From Boothiomyces macroporosus (Eukaryota > Chytridiomycota > Chytridiomycetes > Rhizophydiales > Terramycetaceae): a stretch of DNA of 64,000 bases. A model generated the notes under the pieces. It was given only the letters and a program-made list of their open reading frames with translations. It was not told the origin of the DNA and ran no database searches. How positions within the stretch are numbered: the first letter of the stretch is position 1; each line of letters starts with the position of its first letter. The DNA is taken from contig JADGKB010000047.1 in the NCBI GenBank assembly GCA_027604185.1, forward strand, positions 39,120 to 103,119, written 5' to 3'. Both the position numbers and the translations under genes were made by a program. Shown in pieces: positions 40,220 to 51,544 of the stretch.

Positions 40220-42155
40220 TCATTCATTATCTACATCTTCATCATAACAATCAGAATCTTCATCAAAACTACTTGGAGAACCAGGAATGATTTCCGTCTC
40301 TACCACTTTGGTTTTGATTAGCTTATCATCCTTGCTCAACTGAATCCATCTTGTGCGGCACTGGCGCTGAGTACGGCCAGGAATTAAACTACTCAATTTC
40401 ACCCACGACTTTCCATACTGCTGGAACCCATTTTGCAATAGTTCATCTTCCTCTGCTGACCATTTGCCTTTTCTATTGTTAATAACACTTACTTTACTGA
40501 CGGATCTAATGTCTCATTGTATCTAGCCATACATTGCTGGCCAGACCTTCCAACAATAGACTCTGCCACTTTATACCAAAACGTAGTTACTTGAGTATTG
40601 GGTGCTGTTCCATTGTTAGCTGCCAGTTCTTGCTCATAGAGAGTCTTGTACGCTGCAAGCAATTGCTGATCTTCTTGTTTGCTCCACTTTCCCTTTCTAG
40701 GGCAGATATTGACATAATGCTGCTGGCACTGCTGCGCTGTTCTATTTAGTTTTTGAGCAACTTCAGTCCATTTTTGACCTAGTTGTTCAACAGTTTCAAT
40801 CAGTAGTTGGTTATCTTGTGGTGTCCATTCTGTTTCTTCGGTTTTTTGTTTCTTGAATGGCGGTGGTGTAATTTCCTTTTCTTCAAATGGATGGTTAAAT
40901 TGCTGAGGGAATTGATTCGTCATGGAGTACATGAAGTTGTTTCCTTGAACTGGTGGAATAAAGTTGTTGGGGAATTGCATCTGTGCTTGCAAATGCATGG
41001 CGACATTAGCTGGAGGAGCAGCGTTAGTATCATATTGCATTCCGATGATTGGCTGATTTAAAATAACAGGTTCATGAGAAAGAGGCTGTACTCTGTTGAT
41101 CAACATTTGACCCAAAGCAGGAGAATTAGTACCAGGAGAATTATTGGGGATTGGATTAATTTGGTTAGTATTAATGCTCATTTCTTTCTGTAAATTAGGG
41201 GTATATGAGGCTAATAGGTCTTCATTCTGCGATGCTTGGGCAACTACTTTCTTTGCTACATAGGCATTTACTAGATCCAGTTGTTTGTTGGTGTCCTTCA
41301 ACTATCATTAATAATAAATTACTCTCAATTCTAATGCTTGGATTTCCTTGTCTTTGAGATTAATAACATCCTGGAAACCGGTAAGCTTGTCCAGCCATTC
41401 TTGCTTTTGCTTTTCAAATTCTTCTTGAATAATTCTCAATTTCTGTTGAAAGAGAGCTTGAGACTGTTCAACGTTTCTTTTCATGAAGGCAAGGTCGGTT
41501 TGAGTGTCGTTGAATTGCTTTTGAAGCTGTTCAAACGTAGGAGGTTCGGCAGGCGAGAGGGAATTGATGGAGTTCTGTCTTTCGATTTTTATAGGTACTG
41601 GGGTTTGAACAAACGGATTATTCTGTTCTTTTTGGACAAAAGGGTTATTCTGGTTTGGGTCTTTTTCCATAACAAAAGGGTTATTCTGGTTTGGATCTTT
41701 TTCAATCACAAACGGGTTGTTGTCCACCGGGTTCCCAAACACAGACAACAGAGGATCCTTCTTTTCCTGTGGCTGTTCTTGAAGATCAGATCGAACTTGA
41801 TCTACTGGTTTGAAGGGATTATGAGGGGAATCTGAAGAGTCTTTCAAGTCCAAATTAGAGTTTACTATAGGGATGGGTTTTATAGGAGGATTCTAGATTA
41901 ACAAAATAGTACGATATCGATTTGCAGTTGCTGGATAGATTGCTGCTGCATCTGTTGCTGAATCATTTGCTGCTGTATTTGTTGTATTTGCTGTTGCTGT
42001 AATTGCTGGTGCATTTGAATGGCTTGATTCTGTGCAACTTGCTGTATTTGCTGCATATGATCTTCCTTGAAGGGGTCCGTTACCTTGATATCCGTTTGCA
42101 GGATATCAGATAACTTTTGAGGTAGCAGTTGATTAATTTCGTTTTCCGTTGACAT
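40220..42155 (-). CDS. Three-repeat Myb-type DNA-binding protein with NPF repeats
   Basis: Four exons (introns of 20, 21 and 20 nt) give 624 aa. Residues ~30-85 are a Gln-rich tract. Residues ~110-170 hold five NNPFV/NPF motifs with a repeated KDPNQNNPFV unit. A coiled coil follows (EQLQKQFNDTQTDLAFMKRN). The C-terminal third has three Myb/SANT repeats: EWTPQDNQLLIETVEQLGQK, KGKWSKQEDQQLLAAYKTLY with a longer insert, and KGKWSAEEDELLQNGFQQYG ending RTQRQCRTRW. The third repeat lies across the last intron. It ends in an acidic tail. It is likely a transcription factor of the c-Myb/Bas1/SNAPC4 group. NPF motifs normally bind EH-domain endocytic proteins, which is unexpected in a Myb protein. 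Confidence 0.82.
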
Positions 42156-42936
42156 CCAAAAGAAAGTAAAAAATTTTTACGAGTAGAAATTCTTGTTTTT
42201 ACGTAAATGAAAAAAATTAAAAATCGAGGAAATCTTTTTGGGGAAGAGGAACACCTTTAAATTCTTTATAAATGTATTCTCCCTCCTGTTGGTACTCTCT
42301 ACCTTCCCCTTTGTTTTTTTTTTCATTTGTTCCTCCGCAAGGCCCGGCTCGTTCCTATTTAGGAAACGTAACACCAAATCAATGGCTGTACGGTATTCTC
42401 TAGTTTAATCTGTTGTATACCATTTAATTTTCTACAAGTATTGTTTGAGTAAAAGATTTGAATAGTACTTGACATAATTCCAACTTCTAAAGTATAACCT
42501 TGTGATGTAGGCCAGCTGCATAAGGTTAAACCTTGCACAATGTATCAGAAGACTACAGCCTTTATAAATAATGAACATAAAGTACAACCTTTACATGAAG
42601 AGTGCGAGACTCGAGTATAAAAAGCCAAGCTTATATAGTAAAAAGTCTTAATGAGCCCTTACATGCCCATGCAGTACAAGACTTCGCCTACAACTGCAGT
42701 CCTTATTTCGGACATACGGCCGTTAATAAGAGTTGATTAATCATCAACAGCCGACTTTATTCTTAAGTTAATGCTGACTCTTGTCAATTAGAGTGCCTCT
42801 TGTCAATTAGAGTGCCTTAACAATTTATAGTGCTTCTTCAGTTTTCAATGACTCTTTAGAATGACTTTTGAGTGACTGGATATATAAATGACTCACCAAA
42901 AGTATTTTTACCAGAGAAAATTGAAATCCAAATTTA
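42156..42936. other. Large intergenic region upstream of DIS3L2 gene
   Basis: About 780 bp between divergent Myb and DIS3L2 genes, one of the longest gaps in the window. It contains scattered short repeats (CTTTA/TACAACCTT stretches), a TATATAAATGAC stretch ~55 bp before the DIS3L2 ATG that could act as a TATA box, and the 19-bp duplication listed separately. One 66-codon minus-strand frame is present but looks random. Confidence 0.5.
42779..42816. repeat. 19-bp direct duplication
   Basis: Two exact adjacent copies of TCTTGTCAATTAGAGTGCC, at 42779-42797 and 42798-42816, about 120 bp upstream of the DIS3L2 start. Confidence 0.85.
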
Positions 42937-45652
42937 ATGAAAACCTTTGACTTTAACGACTTTGAACAAGAAGTAGATAAAATCCAAATACCAAAGAAAA
43001 AAAAGAAAATTTGTAGAGATTTTCAAAATGGAGAATGCACTTTTAGGAACTGCAGATTCACTCATCCTTCCCCAATACCGTTCCTTCAGGACGCTTATGT
43101 TACTAATGAAGAAGCAAAAGAGATTGTAAAGAAATCAAAAGTATTGAATGGGATCGTGGATCATGCATCAACAGATAATCCAGGTATTGGATCCAAGGAA
43201 TCAAATGAAAAGAAAGATAGATCCAGAGATAGATCCAAAGATGGTTCTAGTCAAGAATCTCAAGATGGACCAAAAGAAGAGTTGAGGCAAGAGGTTTCAA
43301 CTCCTAGAAAAAAGGAACGGAAATCCAATGATACTCCTAAAAAGAATCGCAATAATAGTGATACTCCTAGAAAAAATGAAACACCTAGAAAAAGAGAATT
43401 TTATGAACCTTACTTGACCAAAGAAAAAGTACAAGAAGGGCTCCTCAATCGCTCATTGCTGGAAGGTGTCCTTCGAATAAGTAAAAAGAATCGATACGAT
43501 GCCTACGTGAAAATAGATGGCTCTGATAATGATATTTTCATTCATGGCTTGAAAAACCAAAACCGCGCTTTGAATGATGATGTGGTAATTGTCAGATTAC
43601 TAGAAGGACTTGAACTAGAAATTGAAAAGGAAAAAGTATTGAAAAAACAACTGGAAAACCAAAAGAAATCTCAAGATAGGCAGCAAAAAGTTGATATTTA
43701 CAAGATTGATTATGATGAAGAAGTCATGGATGAAACTAGGACTTTTGGTAGTGTTGTAGCAATTGTTTCTAGCGAGCTTTACTCTCAAACGCATGTTGGA
43801 GTAATGTACTTGAATAAGCCACAAAAAGACCCAGTAGTGGATGAAGACTCAAAGTTTGTATGGTTCAAACCAAACGATATCCGTATCCCATTCATTCTGA
43901 TACCAAAACAAATCGTGCCTTCTGAATTCTTGAAAGATCCAAATTCATTTTCTGATAAACTGGTAACATGTAAAATCAAGCATTGGAGTCCTACTAATCA
44001 ATATCCTGCTGGGGAATATACTGGTATCCTTGGCCAAATTGGTGAACTACCAACTGAGTCTGAAGCACTCTTGGTTTCTGCTGGTGTCACTTGGGAGTTG
44101 TTTTCTGATACAGTACTAGATTCTCTTTCTGTTTCTGAAATTAAAAAAGAAGAATATGAAAAGAGAGAAAACCTGACAAAATATCGTATATTTTCAATAG
44201 ATCCTCCAACTGCTAGAGATCTAGATGACGCACTAAGCTGTAAAGAGTTACCAGATGGTAATTATGAAATTGGTGTTCATATTGCTGACGTTTCTTATTT
44301 TGTAGATAAAAACTCTCCGATTGATCAGGAAGCATATCATAGAGCTACGTCAGTATATTTGACTCAAAAAGTTATACCAATGTTGCCAAGAGTACTTTGT
44401 GAAGAACTGTGTAGTTTAAATGCTGGTGTAGATAGATTAGCATTCAGTGTCTTTTGGATATTTGATCCTGAAGGAAACATCATAGGTGAACCAAGGTTCA
44501 ATCGTACAATCATCAACTCTTGTGCCAAATTGTCATATCAACACGCGCAATGTGTGCTTGAAAACCAAGATATGAATACTGTATCTAAAGTTGAAATTAT
44601 TGGACATGAACAGAAAGACGTCGAAAAAGATATTCTTCAGCTGTACAAATTTAGCAAAATATTGCGACAAAGAAGATATGATAACGGTGCACTGACATTA
44701 AACTCTATCAAACTATGGTTTGATTTGGATGATGTTGGGAACCCAACTGATTGTGGAATATATCACCTGAAGGATGCAAATAGACTTATTGAAGAAGTAA
44801 TTCTTATTAACATAGTTTATGTTGCTGGCTAATATGGCTGTTGCCCAAAAGATATCTAGTTATTACCCAGAGAGTTCCTTATTAAGAAGGCACCCACCTC
44901 CCTTGGAAAAAGCACTTGAACAAGTGAAAGACCAGTTGGAAAAGGAAGGAATACCGCTGGATATCACTAGCTCACAATCATTGAATGAATCACTGAATGC
45001 AATCAGTGATCCAACCATGCAGTTCATTTGTAGATTAATGACAATCAAAGGGATGAAGCGTGCCAACTATTTCTGTACTGGCACATCAGATATAGCGCAA
45101 TTCTCTCACTATGCACTGAGTGTGCCTTTGTACACCCATTTCACATCTCCAATTAGAAGATACTGTGATTTAATTGTGCATCGATTACTAGATTCATGTT
45201 TAAAGGAACTGGAGTGTCCTTACGATACGTCTACTATTGACCGTATAGCTACTCAGTGTAACTTGCGGAAGAATGCTAGTAAAGACGCACAAGATGCTTC
45301 ACAGCATTTATACTTGTGCGTGCTACTATCAAAACTAAAAGGACCTATTATTGAAGAAGCAATCATTTGCCAAATAAGTTCAAGGTCGTTCGATGTAGTG
45401 GTACCAAGATACGGTATTGAACAACGGGTGTACGTGGAAGATTCAATGGATCTCGGACAAGTAATTGGGTGTGAAAGCCAACCAGAACAACGAAAACTAT
45501 CCATATACTGGAAAAAACAAGGCGAAAATGCTGATAATATTTCTAATTCTGTCAAGCAAGTTGTCAAAATGTTTGATAGATTAAGTGTGTTGATTACTGT
45601 TGATATGAGCAGGAGTCCACCTGTTCTGAAACTGTTTGCCCAACCGCCGTAA
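42937..45652 (+). CDS. DIS3L2: DIS3L2-like 3'-5' exoribonuclease with N-terminal CCCH finger
   Basis: Two exons, with the intron at 44797-44815 (19 nt), give 898 aa. Residues ~24-45 form a C3H zinc finger (CRDFQNGECTFRNCRFTH). A charged Lys/Ser/Arg-rich linker follows. Cold-shock domains precede the RNB core: IDPPTARDLDDALSCKELPD carries the catalytic Asp cluster, then VGVHIADVSYFV-like GVHIADVSYFVDKNSPID, VYLTQKVIPMLPRVLCEELC and HFTSPIRRYCDLIVHRLL. The active Asp residues are present, unlike the inactive yeast Ssd1. There is no PIN domain, which excludes Rrp44/Dis3. It should degrade oligouridylated RNAs in the cytoplasm, independent of the exosome. A finger of this kind is not part of animal DIS3L2. 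AATAAA follows the stop. A further exon is possible (see findings). Confidence 0.93.
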
Positions 45653-45784
45653 GCAATAAACATCTATCGGTTCTAATTTTTGATTTTTCTATATTTTTAT
45701 AGCGAGTATTCAAGAGCAGCTCGAATAGCCAAGACCAGAGTTGCTGAAAGTCAATACAATGAACGGTACAAAAGCAATTTATTG

Positions 45785-46426
45785 TTAATCACTGCAAACC
45801 AGCGTAGAGTTGCAAACCAATCCAACCGCACAGACAGTAGTATTCTTTGAACAATCTTGTCCAATTTGCGCAACAGTCTTATAACATATCCCATCAATAG
45901 ATCCGTAATTAAGTTTACAAACTAAACCAGTATCACAAGTTGTGTTCATCTTTCCACCACATACTTGCCCCAACCCGCTTATTCCGACACAAGTGCCTAG
46001 GCATAGCAAGTTTGGTTGGCATGGTTGGGTAATGTTACACTGTTGTCCTATGCTTGATGGTCGTAATACACAAGTTCCGTTTTTACAATAAGCTTCTTCT
46101 ACACATGGCGGTACGTTACTTGAATCTATACTTGTACACGGCTGCCCTAATGGAATGGGTGTAAACCCACAATTCCCGTACTTTGGTGTTTGGTAGTAGC
46201 ATGTTAATCCTGCGTCACACATGTTATCTCCATCGCAATACTGTCCCAGTTCACTTAATGGGTTTGTGCAAGTGCCAAGTAACTCTGGGTAGTTTGAACC
46301 TGTACATTGGAGTGGGTCTATACAGAATGGACCTGAATGCTCTGGTAGGGAACAGGCTTGACCTAGCTGCTGTGTTTGCGTGTTTGCGGGTAACAAATGA
46401 ACTGTTTGAATTAATAGAAAAAGCAT
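45785..46426 (-). CDS. Secreted Cys-rich repeat protein (Dickkopf-like pattern), copy 1
   Basis: A single exon of 213 aa. A hydrophobic signal sequence (MLFLLIQTVHLLPANT) leads into about five repeats of the form G-x-x-C-x(5-10)-C-x(2-4)-G-L-x-C-x(8-12)-G-x-C, for example LGQYCDGDNMCDAGLTCYYQ and IGQDCSKNTTVCAVGLVCN. The even Cys number suggests disulfide-knotted modules like prokineticin/Dickkopf folds. Two relatives lie at 50.8-52.2 kb; this copy has lost or never had the introns they carry. Inferred role: secreted surface or matrix protein of unknown function. Confidence 0.78.
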   Translation of the reverse strand: MLFLLIQTVHLLPANTQTQQLGQACSLPEHSGPFCIDPLQCTGSNYPELLGTCTNPLSELGQYCDGDNMCDAGLTCYYQTPKYGNCGFTPIPLGQPCTSIDSSNVPPCVEEAYCKNGTCVLRPSSIGQQCNITQPCQPNLLCLGTCVGISGLGQVCGGKMNTTCDTGLVCKLNYGSIDGICYKTVAQIGQDCSKNTTVCAVGLVCNSTLVCSD

Positions 46427-47093
46427 CTAGAGCGCGTAGATTAAAATAGCTTATATATCAATTATTCCACAATTTGCCAACAAACAAACAACAAAGCCAC
46501 GATTTTCGGATTTGACGCGTTTCCAAAAAATAAATCAATCATTACGATTTCAAGAATATCTTGAATTGACGAGAAGCAAGATCAAGGAGAAAGTCTGCTG
46601 ATCAAGCGAAATAGTTTTCTTTTGTTGTTTCCCTTAACGACCTAATACTCAATTTGCCGTTTGGACAGAGTTACAAAATTTCTTGCTACTCAAAGAAAAT
46701 AGTTTAACCCAATCCTGGATTTCAAATCTTGATATATTTCTGGTACAGAAATTTCCAGTTGAAAATATGACAAAAGCGGAATCATTCGGCTCTTAAAGCA
46801 TCTTCTGAGGTAGAGCACATTGAAGGAGAATGGTTTCAAGGGTTGTACAATGATATTGAAAAGATTGTTAGTAAACAATGTACAGATAATGTTGAATAAA
46901 GAAATGTCTGAATTCTGGTAATAGTGCTATGTTCGGCAGTAACAACGCTAGAAGTAACAAATCATCGCAAAGGTTTCGCTTGATATTTGCTAGAACAGAA
47001 ATCCATTGCAACTCATCTTGAATTGTGGCCATGTATTTCGCACAGCAGCTGTGCAGAGGCTTGACTCGCAATTTCTTAAATACAAACGAAATT
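46427..47093. other. Unresolved region, possible small gene
   Basis: About 670 bp between the Cys-rich gene and the VWA gene. On the minus strand two open stretches (46690-46878 and 46868-47033, the latter starting MATIQDELQWISVLANIKRN) look amphipathic and could be exons, but no 18-23 nt intron joins them in frame. On the plus strand short coding-like pieces also appear near 46740-46890. I could not build a consistent gene on either strand. Confidence 0.25.
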
Positions 47094-48443
47094 ATGGAAT
47101 ATCATTCGATGGACCCACCTGCATATTCGCCGCCTCAAAAGTACATTAAAATCAACGGAATCACAAAGTTAAATCCAGCTTATATTCAATGGCAAGAACG
47201 AAACGGTCAGCAGCCGATATTTGGAAAAGATCAGCAGGGTATCGCTATTCCTTATATCTCAACCCTAAAAGATTATGAAGACTACAACAAGGTGGATGCA
47301 AGCGCTCAGTTTTCCGAATCAGTTCAAGCTTCGATGGAAATAGCGGGTGATGAACAATTCTGTAAAAACTTGGGACTCAATCCTGGATCTGGACTAGATC
47401 AACTAAGTATAATATTTGGGAAATACGAAATTCCGCTTGGTTTACTGTCTAAATTATTTGAATTACAAACCTTTGACACAATGGAATTCCTTATTGACGA
47501 TAGTGGCTCAATGATCTGTAATACAGACTCTCAGTTTCCGAATGGCAAGAAAATGACTAGATTTGAAGAAGCGAAAGAGCGACTAATGGATATAATCAAA
47601 ATAATAGCTTACATTCAAACCCCGAAAATTTACATTCGGTTCTTGAACAGACACAATGTAATCCAACATGAACGACAGTTTGGGGTAAAACCAGAGACGT
47701 TTATTGCTGATATTGGCCAGGAAATTGATAGAGTATTTTCAAAGCCACCAAATGGTTCCACTCCATTCCTAGAGAAAATCCAAGAATCTCTGTGTAGATA
47801 TCCAAAGCAACGTGCAGTAAGGTACTTTTTCGGAGATGGACAGCCAAATGGTGGTCAGGCAGCAATTGACGAAATAGTAAAGATAATCACCAACCGACAA
47901 AATCCACAAGATAATCCAATCACATTTGTCAGTTGTACCAGTGAAGATCAAGATGTGGAGTGGATGAAAGATTGTGAAGAATGGGCTCCATACTGTGCAG
48001 AAATCGACGACTATATGTCTGAAAAAAATGAAGTGCTGGGTGACCAAGGGCTGGCTTTCCCCTTTTCAAGAGGGTTTTACCTCTTGGCTTTGATTGTTGG
48101 GGCAATGAATCCTGAAGATTTGGATGCAATGGATGAATCTTCACCAATGACAAAATTTACTTTGGATAACTTGTTGGGAATGAAATACAGCAGAGAAGAG
48201 TACCGAAACTATTGGCAATACTTTATGCTTGCACAATCTAAAAAACCGCAAAAATACAAGTGGGATTGGGAGCGACATTTCGAGCAATTCGCGACAGCTC
48301 AAACATCTGCGTGTAATCTACCAATAGTTAAATCTTATAGGCAAAAAGTAATGGGACCTTCGAAAACGCTGTTTTATAGCACCCCTAGATTAGGAGTAAA
48401 GCCTAAACAGAAAAACAAGTTTTTGTCATTCTTGGGGCTGTAA
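47094..48443 (+). CDS. VWA-domain protein with MIDAS motif
   Basis: A single exon; ATG 47094 (MEYHSMDPPAYSPPQKYIKI) gives 449 aa, with an alternative ATG at 47031. The VWA core starts at TMEFLIDDSGSM, an intact DxSxS metal-ion-dependent adhesion site. ALL the usual strands follow, including PKIYIRFLNRHNV and GGQAAIDEIVKII, with the T residue of MIDAS in NGSTPF. The N-terminus has PPAYSPP, which could bind WW or SH3 domains. No signal peptide or TM is visible, so it is probably cytosolic. Similar stand-alone VWA proteins occur in fungi and amoebae without known role. AATAAA lies just after the stop. Confidence 0.8.
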   Translation: MEYHSMDPPAYSPPQKYIKINGITKLNPAYIQWQERNGQQPIFGKDQQGIAIPYISTLKDYEDYNKVDASAQFSESVQASMEIAGDEQFCKNLGLNPGSGLDQLSIIFGKYEIPLGLLSKLFELQTFDTMEFLIDDSGSMICNTDSQFPNGKKMTRFEEAKERLMDIIKIIAYIQTPKIYIRFLNRHNVIQHERQFGVKPETFIADIGQEIDRVFSKPPNGSTPFLEKIQESLCRYPKQRAVRYFFGDGQPNGGQAAIDEIVKIITNRQNPQDNPITFVSCTSEDQDVEWMKDCEEWAPYCAEIDDYMSEKNEVLGDQGLAFPFSRGFYLLALIVGAMNPEDLDAMDESSPMTKFTLDNLLGMKYSREEYRNYWQYFMLAQSKKPQKYKWDWERHFEQFATAQTSACNLPIVKSYRQKVMGPSKTLFYSTPRLGVKPKQKNKFLSFLGL

Positions 48444-48914
48444 TTTGAATAAAGCTGTTTCTTAATTTGCGTTTGTAGGATACTAAATGTAGAATGCACT
48501 GCTTATAGGTTGCATTCTGAAGCAGTTGTTGCACTCTTGAAGGTATACTAATACAATAATTTGATTCTACAATGCTTCATGATGGAGATGATTAAATTTG
48601 GATTCATTCAGTTCCAAATTCGAAAAGAATTACATGTGATGTCTGAGCTTCAAAATGTCTGTGCATTTGCCTTCACAAAATTATGTATTGCAACGAAAAG
48701 AATCAACTCTAGCCAAGAATACTTGTAAATATCATTAGCGCTAAGCTTGTCCTTTTTATTCAGACAACTATTCTAAAATTGCTCAATATTTTAATAGCCG
48801 GAATGGATTACCAATTACCAACTTTGTACCAGTTCTCAGAAAGTATATTTCATAGTGAAGCGTTTCTCCGTTCTAATATAAATAGCTACTGCTTACGAAT
48901 CTAATTATCTCAAC
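48444..48914. other. Intergenic, no gene seen
   Basis: About 470 bp, AT-rich, probably 3' flank of the VWA gene and promoter of the small secreted protein gene. An imperfect repeat of the word TAGGTTGCATTCTGAAGCAG/AGAATGCA is seen near 48490-48530; no ORF or RNA gene is recognised. Confidence 0.45.
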
Positions 48915-49322
48915 ATGCAAAAACACGCTTCTCTAAAATCCACTTTACTCTATTTGGTTACCGCCTCCTTTGCTGCTGCAAGACAAACTTATTTCGAGTG
49001 CCGTATGGATCAACCACCATTTCAAATCCCATATGCCTTGTCATTTTCTGTGAGTTTGGCAGGTTGTCAACAAGACCCAAGATGTACTGTTACCAACAGC
49101 TACCCTGCACAAATTGGCTATTGGCAGACTGGAAGTGACTTTATTACTGGTAACTCAATAAGCACCAAAGTCGACACTTGGAGCTGTGGGCTATTTTCTG
49201 GTGGTGAGTGGGGGTGTGCGCAGTGTTCTGTTTCAATTACTGGCCAACCTGCATCTACATGTGGATGTGTAAGAGATCAACATTCAATGTCGTGTTCTTG
49301 CACTGTTACATTGGAACAATAA
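48915..49322 (+). CDS. Small secreted Cys-rich protein
   Basis: A single exon of 135 aa. The N-terminus (SLKSTLLYLVTASFAAAR) is a classic signal peptide with AAA-R cleavage context. The mature chain of about 110 residues has ten Cys, including the cluster CAQCSVSITGQPASTCGCVR and CSCTVTLEQ at the end, and many Ser, Thr and Gln. It resembles secreted effector-like or cell-wall proteins of zoosporic fungi in architecture only; I do not recognise a family. Confidence 0.7.
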   Translation: MQKHASLKSTLLYLVTASFAAARQTYFECRMDQPPFQIPYALSFSVSLAGCQQDPRCTVTNSYPAQIGYWQTGSDFITGNSISTKVDTWSCGLFSGGEWGCAQCSVSITGQPASTCGCVRDQHSMSCSCTVTLEQ

Positions 49323-49389
49323 AGAAATTTAGGATTATCATACTTCCTAGGAGTATGTCAGAACTTGTGTGCTTCCAATCTTTGTAGGT

Positions 49390-50751
49390 TTATTGTTTAC
49401 ATTTAACTTTGTGTGTTTTCCAATCCGCGACTTGGCATTCTCTGCTACAGTAAGCAACCAACAGACACTTTCCGCATTTTTTATTTCCAAGTTGCTTGGT
49501 ATTGCATAGCTGGCAATTTAAGCAATTATAGTGAATTTGAGCTTGCTGCAGACTTTTCAACAGAATTCGCTGTTCACCAAGTGATACTATGGCTGCATAC
49601 CTAGCTGGCGCTTTTAATGTATGTATTAGATTCTCTAATTCCCCCGATTTATACCTATAACCAGCCAATACCAATAGCAAAGCTTCAATTAACGCGTTTG
49701 TTATTTCCAATTCATTCCTGATTGTAACTGGCTTCATTGCAGTTTCAATCATTTCTAGTTCTTCTTCAGAAGCTCTTTGGATCCTTAAATATTGCAGGAT
49801 AGCAGTAGGTAGCGGGTCTTGTATTGTCATTGGTATATTGACTGTCGAATCCAAGTTGTTTTGCTTTAGTAGCATTACTTTCTCTACAAAGTTTGGAGAA
49901 CCAATGTTTGTGCTCAATACCAATTCATACTCATCATTTGGGTTGGAATCCAATGCAAAGCCATACAGTCTAAGTAATCGATTATTGGCAATCTTGCCAT
50001 AGTTTATAAACACCTACTATTAGTAGTATCAACTTGCTGCCCTTTTTTGTATTCCTTTCCAGCAATCACTTGAATTGCGTCGGTCTGTAGATTATACAAG
50101 TGACATTGCTCAACTTCAACAGCTCCATTGAACAAGTCCATGAATGGTACCATGCATCTAAAGTTTTTTCCCTCAATGCAGAAATCCATACATCTACTCC
50201 AAATAGTGCACAATGCCCAGATATACTAGGTTAACGATATCTACCAAGTCCAAACTAAAATGTTGTGGATTAAATAGTTGTGGATACACTTTGATGACAT
50301 TATTGCAAATGTATTGGAAATCATCTTGTACTTGCTGCTTTAGGATTTGAGTTGCTGCAAATAAGGATGACCCTTCACAGTACTGCATATCAGCAGGTTC
50401 AAGTAAGATGGAATTTGCATAAGTTGTAGGAATCATTGACATATGGAATAATCGCAATTCATCCAGCTCAGTGCCATCTGAATTAATGAAACCTAGGGAC
50501 ATGATCTTGTAATACATCAGCATGATTGCTAATGAATCGTCTTTAGACAAATCTAGCGACTTTAGGATTGGTCCAATTACTGAATGATTGTTTGCAGTCT
50601 GACTGCTCCAGCATATTCTAGTGGGAATTGAAAGAATCTCTTGGTGCAATTTAAACTCTTTGGCTGCCGCCAGCCCTCTTCCAGTGTCTTTAAAGTCACA
50701 AATACAGACATTTTCAGTTCCTCTTGCTCCAAATTTTCCCAACAAGTCCAT
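49390..50751 (-). CDS. SET-domain protein methyltransferase with C-terminal MYND finger
   Basis: Three exons (introns of 19 and 20 nt) give 440 aa from ATG 50751. The SET domain is of the Rubisco-LSMT/SETD3/SETD6 type: DTGRGLAAAKEFKLHQEILS, then YIWALCTIWSRCMDF, PFMDLFNGA (the NH motif region, here N-G) and QVFINYGKIANNRLLRLYGF. The last conserved block appears only after removing an intron that begins GTTGAT. The C-terminus is a MYND zinc finger (CNTKQLGNKKCGKCLLVAYC, ending THKVKC). SMYD proteins have MYND inside the SET domain; here it follows the substrate-binding helical region. The substrate is unknown. The NH motif is NG rather than NH, so activity is uncertain. Confidence 0.85.
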
Positions 50752-50848
50752 ATTCAAAAAGGGAAAGATTTACGAGGTTAAAGAAACTCTCACTCTCAGG
50801 ATCGACAGTCAAAGGAACATTAAAATAATCAATTATATTGCGAATGAA

Positions 50849-51516
50849 TCAAACGTTAATGCAAACACCTAGGGTTAGTTTAATTAACCTCCTGCATCTG
50901 GGAGTGTCTGGTTTAGTAGGCACTTCATTCCAGGAAGACATAGGGTTGGGTTGGAAATGAAGCCTCCGCAATGCTCACCTAATCCCGCTCCAGGAACACA
51001 TACTCCAGTAATATTATCAGCAGTCACGTATTCGCCATCAACCACGCAATTCAGCCCCTTTCTACATACTGTTGTGGTATTACAATTCTGAGTAAGTTGG
51101 TTTTTACCTGTCCTTGATCAATCAAAGGATAGCATGTGCCCCCAACATCTGGAATGCGACCGAGAACGCATACAGAGTTTAATGGGCATATTGGAGCTCC
51201 CATGCGGTTTCCACCACAATGCTACATTAGTAAAAATTACCCCATATACGCCCGACATTTTCTCGCATTGAAAACCCCTTCCAGTGATATTAGTGCAAGT
51301 TAACCCATCTGCACATAGAGTAACATCAGAGCAATGAGATCCAGCCGGCATATTGTACTCGTAACAAACCCCATCTACGCTCTTGTAATGATCCGGAGCT
51401 TTACAATACAATTCTGGATTACATGGATACGGCGCATCATGACACCTTTGCCCAATAACCCCTCTTTTTGAAAACCGAGTTGATACTACTGACAGAATTA
51501 GAGATACAATCAACAT
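50849..51516 (-). CDS. Secreted Cys-rich repeat protein, copy 2
   Basis: Four exons (introns of 19, 20 and 20 nt) give 202 aa. The N-terminus MLIVSLILSVVSTRFSKR is a short signal peptide with a dibasic end. The mature chain has four to five modules such as IGQRCHDAPYPCNPELYCKA, HCSDVTLCADGLTC and HCGGFISNPTLCLPGMKCLL. The last intron begins GTTAAT and leaves a final exon of only five codons plus the stop (VCINV). It is paralogous to the gene 28 bp upstream (51545-52233) and to that at 45785. Such Cys-rich families are common in chytrids; the role is unknown. Confidence 0.8.
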
Positions 51517-51544
51517 TTACGCGTAAAATGAAAAACTTGCTTTA

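Noticed and set aside
42177..42377. A 66-codon minus-strand frame in the DIS3L2 upstream gap
   Set aside because: Lys/Asn/Phe-rich composition of random AT-rich DNA, no ATG-context support, no splice partner and no recognisable motif.
46690..47033. Two-exon minus-strand gene starting MATIQDELQW
   Set aside because: No intron of the standard class joins the two frames, and the plus strand has equally plausible fragments; left as unresolved.
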